64,000 nucleotides of DNA from Pseudoflavitalea rhizosphaerae (GTDB taxonomy: Bacteria; Bacteroidota; Bacteroidia; Chitinophagales; Chitinophagaceae): assembly GCF_003991355.1 (NCBI RefSeq), contig NZ_RCSU01000002.1:434001-498000 (forward strand). The letters are read 5' to 3'. Shown here one piece after another: positions 7,085 through 14,792 of this stretch (its first letter is position 1; every line of letters starts with the position of its first letter). The translations under genes were made by a program, and so were the position numbers. Under the pieces are notes generated by a model, which saw only the letters and a list, made by a program, of their open reading frames with translations, did not search any database and had not been told where the DNA came from.

Positions 7085-7867
7085 TCAGTGGGGGAGGATA
7101 ACAGAAGTAGGGGTTTCCGAAGTAGGTAAAGGCATGCGAATGGTGACAGTGAATAATTGCTCTGCCCTTTGGATATCTAATTTGCCTTTCATGCATTCAA
7201 TCAGTTGTTTAGCAATCAGCAATCCAAGGCCCAGGTTTGAATTGTGACTGCCCTCATTCTTGCGTTTTAGCTTATAGGGGTTGCTAAGTGAGAGGGTCCA
7301 GGTGCCATCAAGAGCATCAGACGTAACAACCATATTGATGATGCCATTTTCACCGTGTTGGGTGGCATTGAAAATTAAGTTATGAATGACCTGCCTGAAT
7401 TTCATGGTGTCCAATGTCACTTCAAAAGAAGATGAAGCAAAGTAGACTTTAAGTGGTTGCCCGGATTCAGCGAGATAGTAATGTAAATCCTCCACGACGG
7501 ATTGGATATAATCATTAACCGGAACGGTTTCCATTTTCACCAGAATCTTCCTGCCATATTCATTAAAGGAGTAATCGGTGAGGTTGTAGAGCAGGTTTTT
7601 ATATTTTAGTGTGCTTTCCTTTAGTGTATACAACATTCGCCCGTATTCGGCTTCCCTTCCCGGGTCGTTTTTTATCTGGAAAAGAATTTTCAGACCCATA
7701 AATATGAACCGCACATGGCTCCTGGCTTCGTGGACTGTTTTAGCGATAAAATCCCTTTGGTACTGCACCATTTCTACAAGGGATTTGTTTTCGGTTTCCA
7801 GGAGTTTATTGGCTTTTAGGAGTTCCTGTTCACTGGGTGTAGATCTAGTATTATGCTGCCAACTCAT
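7085..7867 (-). CDS. soluble sensor histidine kinase (orphan)
   Basis: Cytoplasmic histidine kinase of 260 residues with no membrane segment or sensor domain. A short coiled coil (residues 12-35) leads into the HisKA helix with phospho-acceptor H46 (KTVHEARSH). The HATPase domain follows, with N-box LIFNATQHGENG and G2-box LGLGLLIAKQL. No response-regulator gene is nearby in the element, so its partner must be elsewhere or supplied by the host. It is separated from the arsR promoter by about 50 bp and faces the same way. Its position between metal operon and regulator suggests a control role for the element, but this is inference. Confidence 0.8.
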   Translation of the reverse strand: MSWQHNTRSTPSEQELLKANKLLETENKSLVEMVQYQRDFIAKTVHEARSHVRFIFMGLKILFQIKNDPGREAEYGRMLYTLKESTLKYKNLLYNLTDYSFNEYGRKILVKMETVPVNDYIQSVVEDLHYYLAESGQPLKVYFASSSFEVTLDTMKFRQVIHNLIFNATQHGENGIINMVVTSDALDGTWTLSLSNPYKLKRKNEGSHNSNLGLGLLIAKQLIECMKGKLDIQRAEQLFTVTIRMPLPTSETPTSVILPH

Positions 7868-8428
7868 TGGTGCAACTTTTAATGGCGGAATTTGTTTGTA
7901 GACCAGTGGAATTAAAAGCTGGTTTTATTTGAGTGCATGAGAGAGTGCCAGCGTATGCAAAGGGAGGTGAAACAAAAAGCAACCTGTTGAAGGTTACTGG
8001 TGTGGGTAAATTATCGAGCAATTGATAGCTTAAATTCAGGGTAAAACCTTGCTGTAACATCTGAACTTACATTTTTGATGATGAAATGTAAGTCTCTACA
8101 AAGGTGAAGGTGACAGGTTTGCTAAAAAACGGACTGGAGCCTGCCCGCCTTACCGCAGACTGGCTCTGACAAGCCAACCACCCGAAGGCGGCCACGTAGG
8201 TAAGGACAAAAGCAGGCCCAATCCTATTCCAAGATAGTGATTGAAGCCCACCTTGCCTCACACGTGTTGAATTTTGTCAGATTCGTCTGGTGAGACCTAT
8301 TTGAGCGAATTAACCCGGTTATTGGGTATACAGTAATATATCTACTTCAAATATATGAAAAATTAACAAATGATCAATTATAACTGGATTTATTAATTGA
8401 TAGGAAATGAAATCATTGCTGCAAAAAA
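7868..8428. other. 560-bp gene-free stretch of the element
   Basis: Short open frames here have no convincing features. The main content is the candidate structured RNA at 8124-8224 on the minus strand. The remainder (7868-8120 and 8230-8400) shows no repeat or further RNA feature; an AT-rich part at 8320-8405 probably carries the promoter of the HTH gene. Confidence 0.6.
8124..8224 (-). ncRNA. candidate structured RNA with terminator-like 3' end
   Basis: On the minus strand GGATTGGGCCTGC (8224-8212) pairs with GCAGGCTCCAGTCC (8144-8131) in a 13-bp stem with one bulge and one G-T pair, followed at once by G and six T (8130-8124). Inside, CCTTACC pairs with GGTAAGG (7 bp). The centre can form GCCGCC-TTCG-GGTGGC with a UUCG tetraloop or, in competition, TGGCT/AGCCA. 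Such nested pairing ending in a T-run suggests a free-standing RNA of about 100 nt. I could not match it to a known family from memory. Confidence 0.55.
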
Positions 8429-8947
8429 TTGGATAAGGAAAAGCATCTCAAGGAACAGAAATTGGCGTTTGGAGAAAGGGTTAAACAATTGAGGATAGAA
8501 AGAGGATTTAATACGCAGGCAGCATTTGTTAGAGAATATACCGGCCAGGCTAAAAGATCATCGCTTATTAGCAGAATAGAGAATGGAGCCAATGTAGATT
8601 TCATAACAATAGTTAGGCTCACACGTATTTTGAATACCTCACTATTTAGTTTGTTTGATTTTGCCGGCCAATTCCCCATAGAAAATATTAAGCATTCGGG
8701 GAGTCTGGAAAAATGGATAAAAAGCGAATTGTATAAATTCAGCAAGAAGCTTCGGGAGGTAAGGAAAGCTAAAGGCATGGTTCAGTTAGATGTGGCTTTG
8801 GACGCCTTAATCGGCGAAACCAGTATTAGTCATTATGAGCGTGCGGAAATTAAACCAGAATTGATCACCATCCTTGGTATAGCAAGAGGTCTGAAAGTTC
8901 AGGCATGGCAGCTATTCGATTATGATGGTAAGTCGTCCCAAGTTTAA
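8429..8947 (+). CDS. XRE-type regulator with two HTH domains (TTG start)
   Basis: Two Cro/CI-type helix-turn-helix units lie in tandem in 172 residues. The first is at about residues 13-75 (FGERVKQLRIERG ... SSLISRIENGANV). The second is at about residues 107-165 (FSKKLREVRKAKGM ... TSISHYERAEIKPEL). It is probably a transcriptional regulator of element genes. The start is TTG at 8429, because the frame has no ATG before the second HTH. A nine-codon frame ATG...TAA (8407-8436) overlaps this start and could couple translation. A start at this TTG keeps the first HTH whole. The regulated genes are not evident. Confidence 0.75.
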   Translation: MDKEKHLKEQKLAFGERVKQLRIERGFNTQAAFVREYTGQAKRSSLISRIENGANVDFITIVRLTRILNTSLFSLFDFAGQFPIENIKHSGSLEKWIKSELYKFSKKLREVRKAKGMVQLDVALDALIGETSISHYERAEIKPELITILGIARGLKVQAWQLFDYDGKSSQV

Positions 8948-8972
8948 TGATAGAGCGGAGTTGATCATAAGG

Positions 8973-9692
8973 TCAACCCTTATTCTCCTTTCTTAAGTAA
9001 GCCAACCACTTATCAATCTGTGTCATTGCCTCCGAAGCATCTTTATCTGGATAATATTTCAAAATGTAATCTGCAAAGCGGGCTTTCGTCTTTATATCTT
9101 CCCACTCCATCACAGATAGGCTTAGCATTGGCCATTTTTTTGTTTGCTGCATAAAACCATATAGGGGCAAGTAGGGTGGTGCATAGTAAAAGGAGTTTTC
9201 TACCAGTTCATCATACAGCGGTTTGTTAAACGCTCTTTTCATATCCCTCACCACTTCATGCAGAATACGAAATTTACTGCCTTGCTGGATGGTTGTAGCA
9301 AGGGCAGGCATCCCTTTGTCCTGGAAGAAAAGAAAGAGGTAGTCAATGAAACCTTCCTCGGTTACATCACACAGATCTTGGCTATAAAAGGCGTATTCCT
9401 GCTTAAAGAGATCTAACGAGAAGTTGGGCAGTGTTTTATCTATTACGTAATCAATCAGTTCATATTCCTTCTTAATAATGTCATCTATGGAGGGGCCATT
9501 GGGCTTTCCGTCCATAAAGATTGCATACCGAGGTTTTGAGAATAACTCGAAATAGTAGCTTTTGAAAAAGATAGTTTTTCGGTCAAAGGTCACCTGGATA
9601 TACAGAGGGTAGGTCATTTTCCCATGAAAGAAAACCTCCTTAAGCCGGTCATTCAGGTAGGCCTTGTAACTGACTTTATACGTTTTAGTCAT
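8973..9692 (-). CDS. hypothetical protein of the mobile element
   Basis: The protein has 239 residues, rich in aromatic residues and Lys, with no signal peptide or membrane segment. The N-terminal 60 residues (VSYKAYLNDR ... YPLYIQVTFDRKTIFFKS) recall the three-stranded Arm DNA-binding domain at the start of Bacteroidota tyrosine recombinases, but no catalytic domain follows. A DNA-binding accessory role (excision or transfer) is therefore only a guess. It converges on the HTH gene with a 25-bp gap. A hairpin with repeated TTATACG motifs lies upstream at 9705-9745. Confidence 0.55.
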   Translation of the reverse strand: MTKTYKVSYKAYLNDRLKEVFFHGKMTYPLYIQVTFDRKTIFFKSYYFELFSKPRYAIFMDGKPNGPSIDDIIKKEYELIDYVIDKTLPNFSLDLFKQEYAFYSQDLCDVTEEGFIDYLFLFFQDKGMPALATTIQQGSKFRILHEVVRDMKRAFNKPLYDELVENSFYYAPPYLPLYGFMQQTKKWPMLSLSVMEWEDIKTKARFADYILKYYPDKDASEAMTQIDKWLAYLRKENKG

Positions 9693-9704
9693 TTTTAATC
9701 GGTT

Positions 9705-9745
9705 TTATACGCTCTTGCACTTATTTGTGCACAAAAATCGTATAA
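9705..9745 (-). promoter_or_regulatory. inverted repeat upstream of the 8973-9692 gene
   Basis: TTATACG (9705-9711) pairs with CGTATAA (9739-9745). Between them GCAC and GTGC form a second short stem. A third copy of the motif (TTATACG) lies a few bases inside the start of the gene, near 9676. This may be an operator or an RNA hairpin in the leader. Confidence 0.35.
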
Positions 9746-9914
9746 GGGTAGACCAGTTATACTTTCTAGTTCAAATAAGTACAACCAAGTAAATTCTTGC
9801 TAATTTATTAAAAAAGTTTTGGTAAAACAAATAGCATCAAAACAAAAGTATTATATTAGCATAGAGTGATTGCCCCCGCACTTAGAATTGTGAACACGAT
9901 TAAAAGAGTGACAA

Positions 9915-10106
9915 GTGCAGCAGGAAAAACTGACGCCGGAAAAAGCGGTAGAGATACTGGCGAGGCATGGAACAAATGTTACAGTAGAGGAAGCCCAATT
10001 AATATTGGGCTTCATGTATATTTTAGCAAACATTGCGTTAAACCAATACTTGAACGATGAAAGTAGCGGACCTATATATCCGGGTGAGCACCGACGAACA
10101 GGCTGA
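9915..10106 (+). CDS. small conserved-looking protein preceding the recombinase
   Basis: A 63-residue protein from a GTG start. The first 45 residues (LTPEKAVEILARHGTNVTVEE, then LILGFMYILANIALNQYL) look like a real helical domain of a type I recall in front of recombinase genes of this phylum. The last 15 residues are read through the start of the recombinase gene, since the two frames overlap by 50 bp (recombinase start 10057, stop here 10104-10106). The overlap suggests coupled translation and a role tied to integration or excision. The function is unknown. Confidence 0.65.
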   Translation: MQQEKLTPEKAVEILARHGTNVTVEEAQLILGFMYILANIALNQYLNDESSGPIYPGEHRRTG

Positions 10107-11646
10107 TAAAGGTTACAGTCAGCGTAACCAGGAGGAAATGTTGCAAAAGTTTTGCGTCATTAATCAGATTGCAGTCCGGAATGTGATCTATGAGGACCAT
10201 TCAGCCAAGTCGTTTAACCGGCCAGCATGGGCAGCATTATTGTCTACTCTAAGGAAGCGGAAAGGGCAGGTTGATCTGGTTTTATTTACAAAATGGGACA
10301 GGTTTAGCCGTAATGCCGGAGATGCCTACCAAATGATCAATACGCTCCGTAAGTTGAATGTAGAGCCACAGGCAATAGAACAACCACTTGATTTATCTAT
10401 CCCCGAAAATAAGATGATGCTTGCCTTTTACCTGGCAGCGCCCGAAGTTGAAAATGACCGCAGGGCTTTAAATGTGTTACACGGAATGCGGAGAGCGAGA
10501 AAGGAAGGGCGATGGATGGGGCCGGCCCCTTTTGGATATTGCAACAAATCTACAGAGAACGGCCGGAAATACATTGCCCCAAAAGAACCGGAAGCTGGCA
10601 TTATCAGATGGGTATTTAATGAGGTATTATCTGGTCGGGAATCTATTAATACTATTTGGGAGGTAGCCCGTAAAAAGGGACTTAAATGTAGTAAAAACAG
10701 CCTTTGGGTTATTATCCGTAATCCTGTTTACTGTGGTAAAATTTATGTTTCAGCACATAAAGACGAGAGAAGCCAATATGTGAATGGACAGCATGAAGGT
10801 CTAATATCTGAATCTCTTTTTTACGAGGTTCAGGATGTTCTGGATGGGAAAAGAAGATTGTATAAACTCAAAAATGAATCATCTGATTTACAGTTGAGGG
10901 GATTTCTTATTTGTCCGGGTTGCGGCAAAATTTTGACCGGTAGTGCGTCTAGAGGTAGATCACAACGGTATTACTATTATCACTGTATTTCACCTTGCAA
11001 AACGAGATTCAAAGCCCCCGAAGCAAACCAGCTTTTTGCAAAGGAATTAAAGAAGTTTGTGCCTAGGCCAGGAATGACTGAATTGTATACAGAGTATATT
11101 AATCAGCTTTACAAGCAAAAAACACAGGGGCAACGGGAAGACCTTAAACTCTTGAAAGACCAATTAGAGACGGAAAATAGGCGGTTGGTGAAGGCGAGGG
11201 ACTTATTACTTAATAGTGAGATTGAGGCGGCAGAATACAGGGATATAAAGGCCGAATGCGAAAAGAAAATCACTATCCTTGAAGCCAAACTATTTGAAGC
11301 CGGTAAAACCATTGAAAACATCAGTGAGTTGTTGGACAAAGCCATTAAAACCATACAAAGGATTGATTGCCTTTACATGGATGGGGATATGAAGAAAAAG
11401 CGTCAGATAATTGGTTCGATATATCCGGAAAAAATCGTTTTTGACGGGATTAATTATCGAACCGCTCGACTCAATGAAGCTGTGAAGCTGATATACAGTC
11501 TGGGCGCTGGTTTCAGCGAAAATAAAAAAGGACAAACCAGCTTAAAAACTGATTTGTCCAATTCAGTGAACCGGATTGGATTCGAACCAATGACCTGCTG
11601 CTTAGAAGGCAGCTGCTCTATCCAGCTGAGCTACCGGTCCTGCTGA
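10057..11646 (+). CDS. large serine recombinase (integrase) of the element
   Basis: Large serine recombinase that should integrate and excise the element. The N-terminal resolvase domain (1-150) has catalytic S11 (LYIRVSTDEQ) and the arginine-rich segment near KWDRFSRN. A Recombinase domain follows at about 165-265, then a zinc ribbon (CPGCGK near residue 290 and a later HC...C pair) and a long coiled coil at about 370-440. The frame does not stop in the element: from residue 504 on it crosses the att repeat and reads antisense through tRNA-Arg to a stop at 11644. In a circular form it would instead continue into 1551-1622 and end about 20 residues after the repeat. Confidence 0.9.
   Translation: MKVADLYIRVSTDEQADKGYSQRNQEEMLQKFCVINQIAVRNVIYEDHSAKSFNRPAWAALLSTLRKRKGQVDLVLFTKWDRFSRNAGDAYQMINTLRKLNVEPQAIEQPLDLSIPENKMMLAFYLAAPEVENDRRALNVLHGMRRARKEGRWMGPAPFGYCNKSTENGRKYIAPKEPEAGIIRWVFNEVLSGRESINTIWEVARKKGLKCSKNSLWVIIRNPVYCGKIYVSAHKDERSQYVNGQHEGLISESLFYEVQDVLDGKRRLYKLKNESSDLQLRGFLICPGCGKILTGSASRGRSQRYYYYHCISPCKTRFKAPEANQLFAKELKKFVPRPGMTELYTEYINQLYKQKTQGQREDLKLLKDQLETENRRLVKARDLLLNSEIEAAEYRDIKAECEKKITILEAKLFEAGKTIENISELLDKAIKTIQRIDCLYMDGDMKKKRQIIGSIYPEKIVFDGINYRTARLNEAVKLIYSLGAGFSENKKGQTSLKTDLSNSVNRIGFEPMTCCLEGSCSIQLSYRSC
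11521..11559 (-). terminator. element-borne terminator now serving tRNA-Arg
   Basis: On the minus strand GGACAAATCAG (11559-11549) pairs with CTGGTTTGTCC (11540-11530) over 11 bp with one G-T, followed by TTTTTTATT. It begins 8 bp after the tRNA 3' end. It lies inside the recombinase coding sequence on the other strand and replaces the tRNA terminator displaced to 1523-1545. Confidence 0.7.
11565..11577. repeat. attR: right 13-bp direct repeat
   Basis: AGTGAACCGGATT is identical to 1550-1562. It includes the last eleven nucleotides of tRNA-Arg (minus strand) and two bases beyond, so the tRNA stays intact after integration. Confidence 0.75.
11567..11640 (-). tRNA. tRNA-Arg (anticodon TCT)
   Basis: A 74-nt cloverleaf. 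The acceptor stem is GGACCGG with CCGGTTC and discriminator A. The D-arm is GCTC/GAGC, the anticodon stem GCTGC/GCAGC with loop CTTCTAA (anticodon TCT), and the T-arm ATTGG-TTCGAAT-CCAAT. CCA is not encoded. It is the attachment site of the 10-kb element and is overlapped on the other strand by the end of the recombinase frame. Confidence 0.95.
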
Positions 11647-11755
11647 GGGCTGCAAAAGTAATGAATCCTCAACAAGTTAACAACTCAAATTGAAAATTCC
11701 TGTCTTAATTTTTGGTGGTACAATTTTTGCAGTTCATTAGGTTAAATTCCTGGAA

Positions 11756-12148
11756 ATGAAAGAAAACTTGAATTTCTTGTTCGAGATCCCGGTGAAAATA
11801 ATGGAAAGAGCCATTAAGTTCTATGAATCGGTGTTCAATATCAAGTTGTCCAGAAAGATGCTGGATTTCCCCACCGGCACAGTAGATATGGCATGTTTTC
11901 CGGAATCTGACGAGCAACCCGGCCAAAATGGAGCCCTCATTTACCAGTCCAAAACCTTGAACACACCCGGAGATGCGATGGTTTACCTCAACTCCCGGTT
12001 CAATAATATTGAACAGGAACTTGCCCGCGTTGAGAAACAAGGTGGGGTAATACTTACCCCAAAAACTTTTATTTCAAAAGTGATTGGGTACATGGCCACA
12101 TTTGTAGACTCAGAAGGAAATAAAGTATCGCTCATGTCAAAAAAATAG
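11756..12148 (+). CDS. VOC-family (glyoxalase-like) protein
   Basis: A 130-residue protein with the paired beta-alpha-beta modules of the vicinal-oxygen-chelate family: FLFEIPVKIMERAIKFYESVF at the start and GYMATFVDSEGNKVSLMS at the end. Members include glyoxalases, dioxygenases and drug-binding proteins; this PhnB/YaeR-like type usually has no known substrate. It is the first chromosomal gene to the right of the integrated element and stands alone, followed by a clear terminator at 12171-12196. It is unrelated in detail to the VOC protein in the metal operon (4971-5351). Confidence 0.8.
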   Translation: MKENLNFLFEIPVKIMERAIKFYESVFNIKLSRKMLDFPTGTVDMACFPESDEQPGQNGALIYQSKTLNTPGDAMVYLNSRFNNIEQELARVEKQGGVILTPKTFISKVIGYMATFVDSEGNKVSLMSKK

Positions 12149-12170
12149 CGAATTAAAGAATCATAGTTTA

Positions 12171-12196
12171 AATCCCTGCATATTGCAGGGATTTTG
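12171..12196 (+). terminator. rho-independent terminator
   Basis: AATCCCTGCA (12171-12180) and TGCAGGGATT (12184-12193) form a perfect 10-bp stem with a 3-nt loop, followed by TT. It ends the VOC gene and could also serve the converging methyltransferase gene. Confidence 0.8.
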
Positions 12197-12228
12197 CATT
12201 TATGGCGGCAGCGTTCTTTGCCGGATCA

Positions 12229-12876
12229 TCACGGCTCTCTAATTACCAGCAAACTGATCATCACCTGATGCCCTTCAAATTCCACCAGCGTTTCATATTG
12301 CTCTTTACAATCCGGCAATAATCTTTCAATAAAAGGCTTCGCCATCAGACGTTGGGGTGAAGACAACAATATAGTTGTTCCCTTATGAAGAAAACCCTGC
12401 AACACCAGGTAAAGCCTGTCAAATTGCTCTGGATCATAATTGATATCACTCACTAACAATACTTCTGTTGTGAGATCCTCCGGGAGATTATTCCAATCAA
12501 GGACCCTGCAGGTTAGATTTGATAATTGTAAATGCATTGCCGATCTGTCCATAGTAAGTACCGATTCTTCCAGGTAATCGGAACAACAAACGGATTTTGC
12601 ATAGCGAGCAGCTACAAGCCCTGGCAATCCAAGCCCCGCTGCAAGTTCCAGCACATTCTTGTTTTCTACAATTCCTGAATGCTGATGAATAAAATCAGCC
12701 AACGCAAATGCTGAGGGCCATAACCTGGTCCAGTGAGGAAATGGAATATCATCCTTCGTCTTCTTTTGCTGAAAATATCTTTCCTGCACTTCCTGTGCAT
12801 CGGGTACAAACAACTCAATCGAATAACCCGCCCTCACAACCTGTTGTAATTCGAGTTTAATTTCCATGAGGTTCAA
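12229..12876 (-). CDS. class I SAM-dependent methyltransferase
   Basis: A 215-residue protein with the seven-strand Rossmann methyltransferase fold: motif I VLELAAGLGLPGLVAA (near residue 75), an acidic SDYLEES at the end of strand 2, and VLLVSDINYDP at strand 4. The N-terminal FPHWTRLWPSAFALADF resembles the methyltransf_16/METTL21-type group, which modifies protein lysines or small amines. The substrate here is unknown. The gene is single, converging on the VOC gene and divergent from the fucosidase gene at 12982. Confidence 0.8.
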   Translation of the reverse strand: MNLMEIKLELQQVVRAGYSIELFVPDAQEVQERYFQQKKTKDDIPFPHWTRLWPSAFALADFIHQHSGIVENKNVLELAAGLGLPGLVAARYAKSVCCSDYLEESVLTMDRSAMHLQLSNLTCRVLDWNNLPEDLTTEVLLVSDINYDPEQFDRLYLVLQGFLHKGTTILLSSPQRLMAKPFIERLLPDCKEQYETLVEFEGHQVMISLLVIREP

Positions 12877-12981
12877 AGTAATACTTTTTAGCCTGTGAAC
12901 CCTTTGGCTACAATGTAAAAATAGAATTCAACACAATCTGACAGCCGTTTTCATTATTTTAGTAACGCTTATTCCTAAAAT

Positions 12982-14790
12982 ATGAAACTGATCATAACCA
13001 CCCTCCTGCTTTCATTGATTTTGACAACAAACATGATATCCGCCCAACCCCTAAATACAAGGGAAGAACGCGTGAAATGGTTTACAGATGCCCGCTTCGG
13101 GATGTTCATCCATTGGGGCCTGTACAGCGCGGCCGAAGGCATCTGGAAAGGAGAACGCCTGAGGAACGGTAACAACTATGCGGAATGGATCCGTTACCGA
13201 AACCGTATTTCCAGGGAAGAATATGGAACACTTGCCAGCCGGTTCAACTGGAGCAGGATCAACCCGGAAGAATGGGTCTTACTCGCAAAGAAAGCCGGCA
13301 TGAAATACATCATCATCACAGCCAAACATCATGATGGGGTTGCTATCTGGAATTCTAAAACCAGCGATTACAATCTCAGTAAGCTCTGCAATACCGACCG
13401 TGATGTGATAAAAGAACTTTCCAATGCATGCAGGAAAAACGGCATCAAACTGGCATTCTATTATTCACATTGGCTGGATTGGGAACACCCTTATGGCTGG
13501 GACCATAACCAGGAAATCACCGGCAAAGTAAGCGACGAACAGTACAACCAGTACTGGCAGGAAAAAGTATTACCTCAGCTACGTGAACTACTGACCAATT
13601 ACGGCGATATCGCCATGCTATGGTTCGATATGTGGGTTGATTACAAAACTACCATCGTAAAAAAGGAACAACTGGAACAGGTGATCAAATTGATAAGGGA
13701 ATTGCAACCCAATTGCCTGATCAACTCCCGGCTGGGCCTCGCAGTGAGTAATCCGGATATAGATTTTGAAACGATGGGCGACAACCAGTTTGGCGCCTAT
13801 TATCAAAACTATGCATGGGAAACCTCCGGCACCATCGCCCATAGCTGGGGGTACAATGCGCTGGAAAATCAATGGAAATCCACCAGTCAATTATTACAAT
13901 CCCTGATCGATAATGTAAGTCTCAACGGTGGATTCACACTGAATATCGGTCCGCGTGCAGACGGCACAGTTCCATATGAAGGGACCAGGAGGCTGGAAGA
14001 TATGGGGGCCTGGCTTTCGAAACAGGGAGAATCGATCTATGGAAGTACAGGATTACCATTGCGTGCTGATCAGAACGATTGGGGGCGTATCACCACCAAA
14101 AAACTCGATGTCGCCCGGCAGAACGTTTTCCTCCAGGTGTACAACTGGCCGCTCGATCATGTTTTAAGACTCACCGGCATTCTCTCCACACCACTGCGTA
14201 TTGAGCTGGTCACACCAACAGGTAGAAAACAGTTGAAGTTTACCCAAAATGGGCCATTGACACATATTCATTTACCCGAAGAACAAGGAAATCCATTTGT
14301 TTCAACTATCGTTGTTCAGTATGCGCAGCCGCTTGAACTGGATGAACAGGTTGTGGCAGAATCCGGTTTTGGCGGTTTTTCGCTAAATGGAAAAAACAAC
14401 AGCGATAGCTCCTCAAAATATGAATTGAAAGATTTTGATGGCACGCGACCGGCGCATTTGGTGATCAATACACCCGGGCAATTAACCTGGAAGCTTTATG
14501 CCGCTGAAGCAGGAAAATACAAGGTTGATCTTTCATTTCACAACGCTATAAGAAACGACATCGAATGTACGGTAAGCGTTCCGGGCCAAACCCTTAGTCA
14601 GCAATTGAAACCCACAGGCCAGGTGGTGGTAGAGCCACATGACTACAATACCGATGAGTTTGTAAACACAAGGATGGGCATCATCAATATCCCGAAAAAA
14701 GGATATTACCAGGTCTCCGTAAAGTTCAGTCCAAAAGACCGGGAACTATTATTTTTCAATAATATCTGGATCAACAAAGAGGGAAAGTAA
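12982..14790 (+). CDS. alpha-L-fucosidase, GH29
   Basis: Secreted retaining exo-fucosidase that removes terminal L-fucose from glycans. A signal peptide (residues 1-21, ending ISAQ) precedes the catalytic barrel (about 25-340), which has the family start WFTDARFGMFIHWGLYS, the histidine pair AKHHDGV, and the nucleophile D216 in IAMLWFDMW. C-terminal beta domains follow to residue 602, somewhat longer than the shortest bacterial GH29 enzymes. The gene stands alone; no Sus pair is adjacent, so it probably degrades scavenged plant or host-type glycans in the periplasm or outside. The assignment is firm, the natural substrate is not. Confidence 0.92.
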   Translation: MKLIITTLLLSLILTTNMISAQPLNTREERVKWFTDARFGMFIHWGLYSAAEGIWKGERLRNGNNYAEWIRYRNRISREEYGTLASRFNWSRINPEEWVLLAKKAGMKYIIITAKHHDGVAIWNSKTSDYNLSKLCNTDRDVIKELSNACRKNGIKLAFYYSHWLDWEHPYGWDHNQEITGKVSDEQYNQYWQEKVLPQLRELLTNYGDIAMLWFDMWVDYKTTIVKKEQLEQVIKLIRELQPNCLINSRLGLAVSNPDIDFETMGDNQFGAYYQNYAWETSGTIAHSWGYNALENQWKSTSQLLQSLIDNVSLNGGFTLNIGPRADGTVPYEGTRRLEDMGAWLSKQGESIYGSTGLPLRADQNDWGRITTKKLDVARQNVFLQVYNWPLDHVLRLTGILSTPLRIELVTPTGRKQLKFTQNGPLTHIHLPEEQGNPFVSTIVVQYAQPLELDEQVVAESGFGGFSLNGKNNSDSSSKYELKDFDGTRPAHLVINTPGQLTWKLYAAEAGKYKVDLSFHNAIRNDIECTVSVPGQTLSQQLKPTGQVVVEPHDYNTDEFVNTRMGIINIPKKGYYQVSVKFSPKDRELLFFNNIWINKEGK

Positions 14791-14792
14791 GA

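Larger units (their letters stand above)
1550..11577. mobile_element. 10-kb mobilizable element integrated in tRNA-Arg(TCT)
   Basis: The element is about 10,015 bp from repeat to repeat. It has a large serine recombinase at its right end and primase-like, MobC and relaxase genes at its left end, but no mating-pore genes. It should therefore be mobilizable rather than self-conjugative, depending on a helper. Cargo is an ArsR-controlled metal operon, a histidine kinase, a double-HTH regulator and two unknown proteins. The 13-bp direct repeats, the intact tRNA at the right end and the terminator left outside the left end all agree on the boundaries. The cargo is visibly more AT-rich than the chromosome to the right. 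Confidence 0.8.

Noticed and set aside
7851-8261. Two short minus-strand frames of 64 and 69 residues between the kinase and HTH genes
   Set aside because: They lack a start context, domain or composition expected of a protein, and one is largely explained by the stem structure at 8124-8224.
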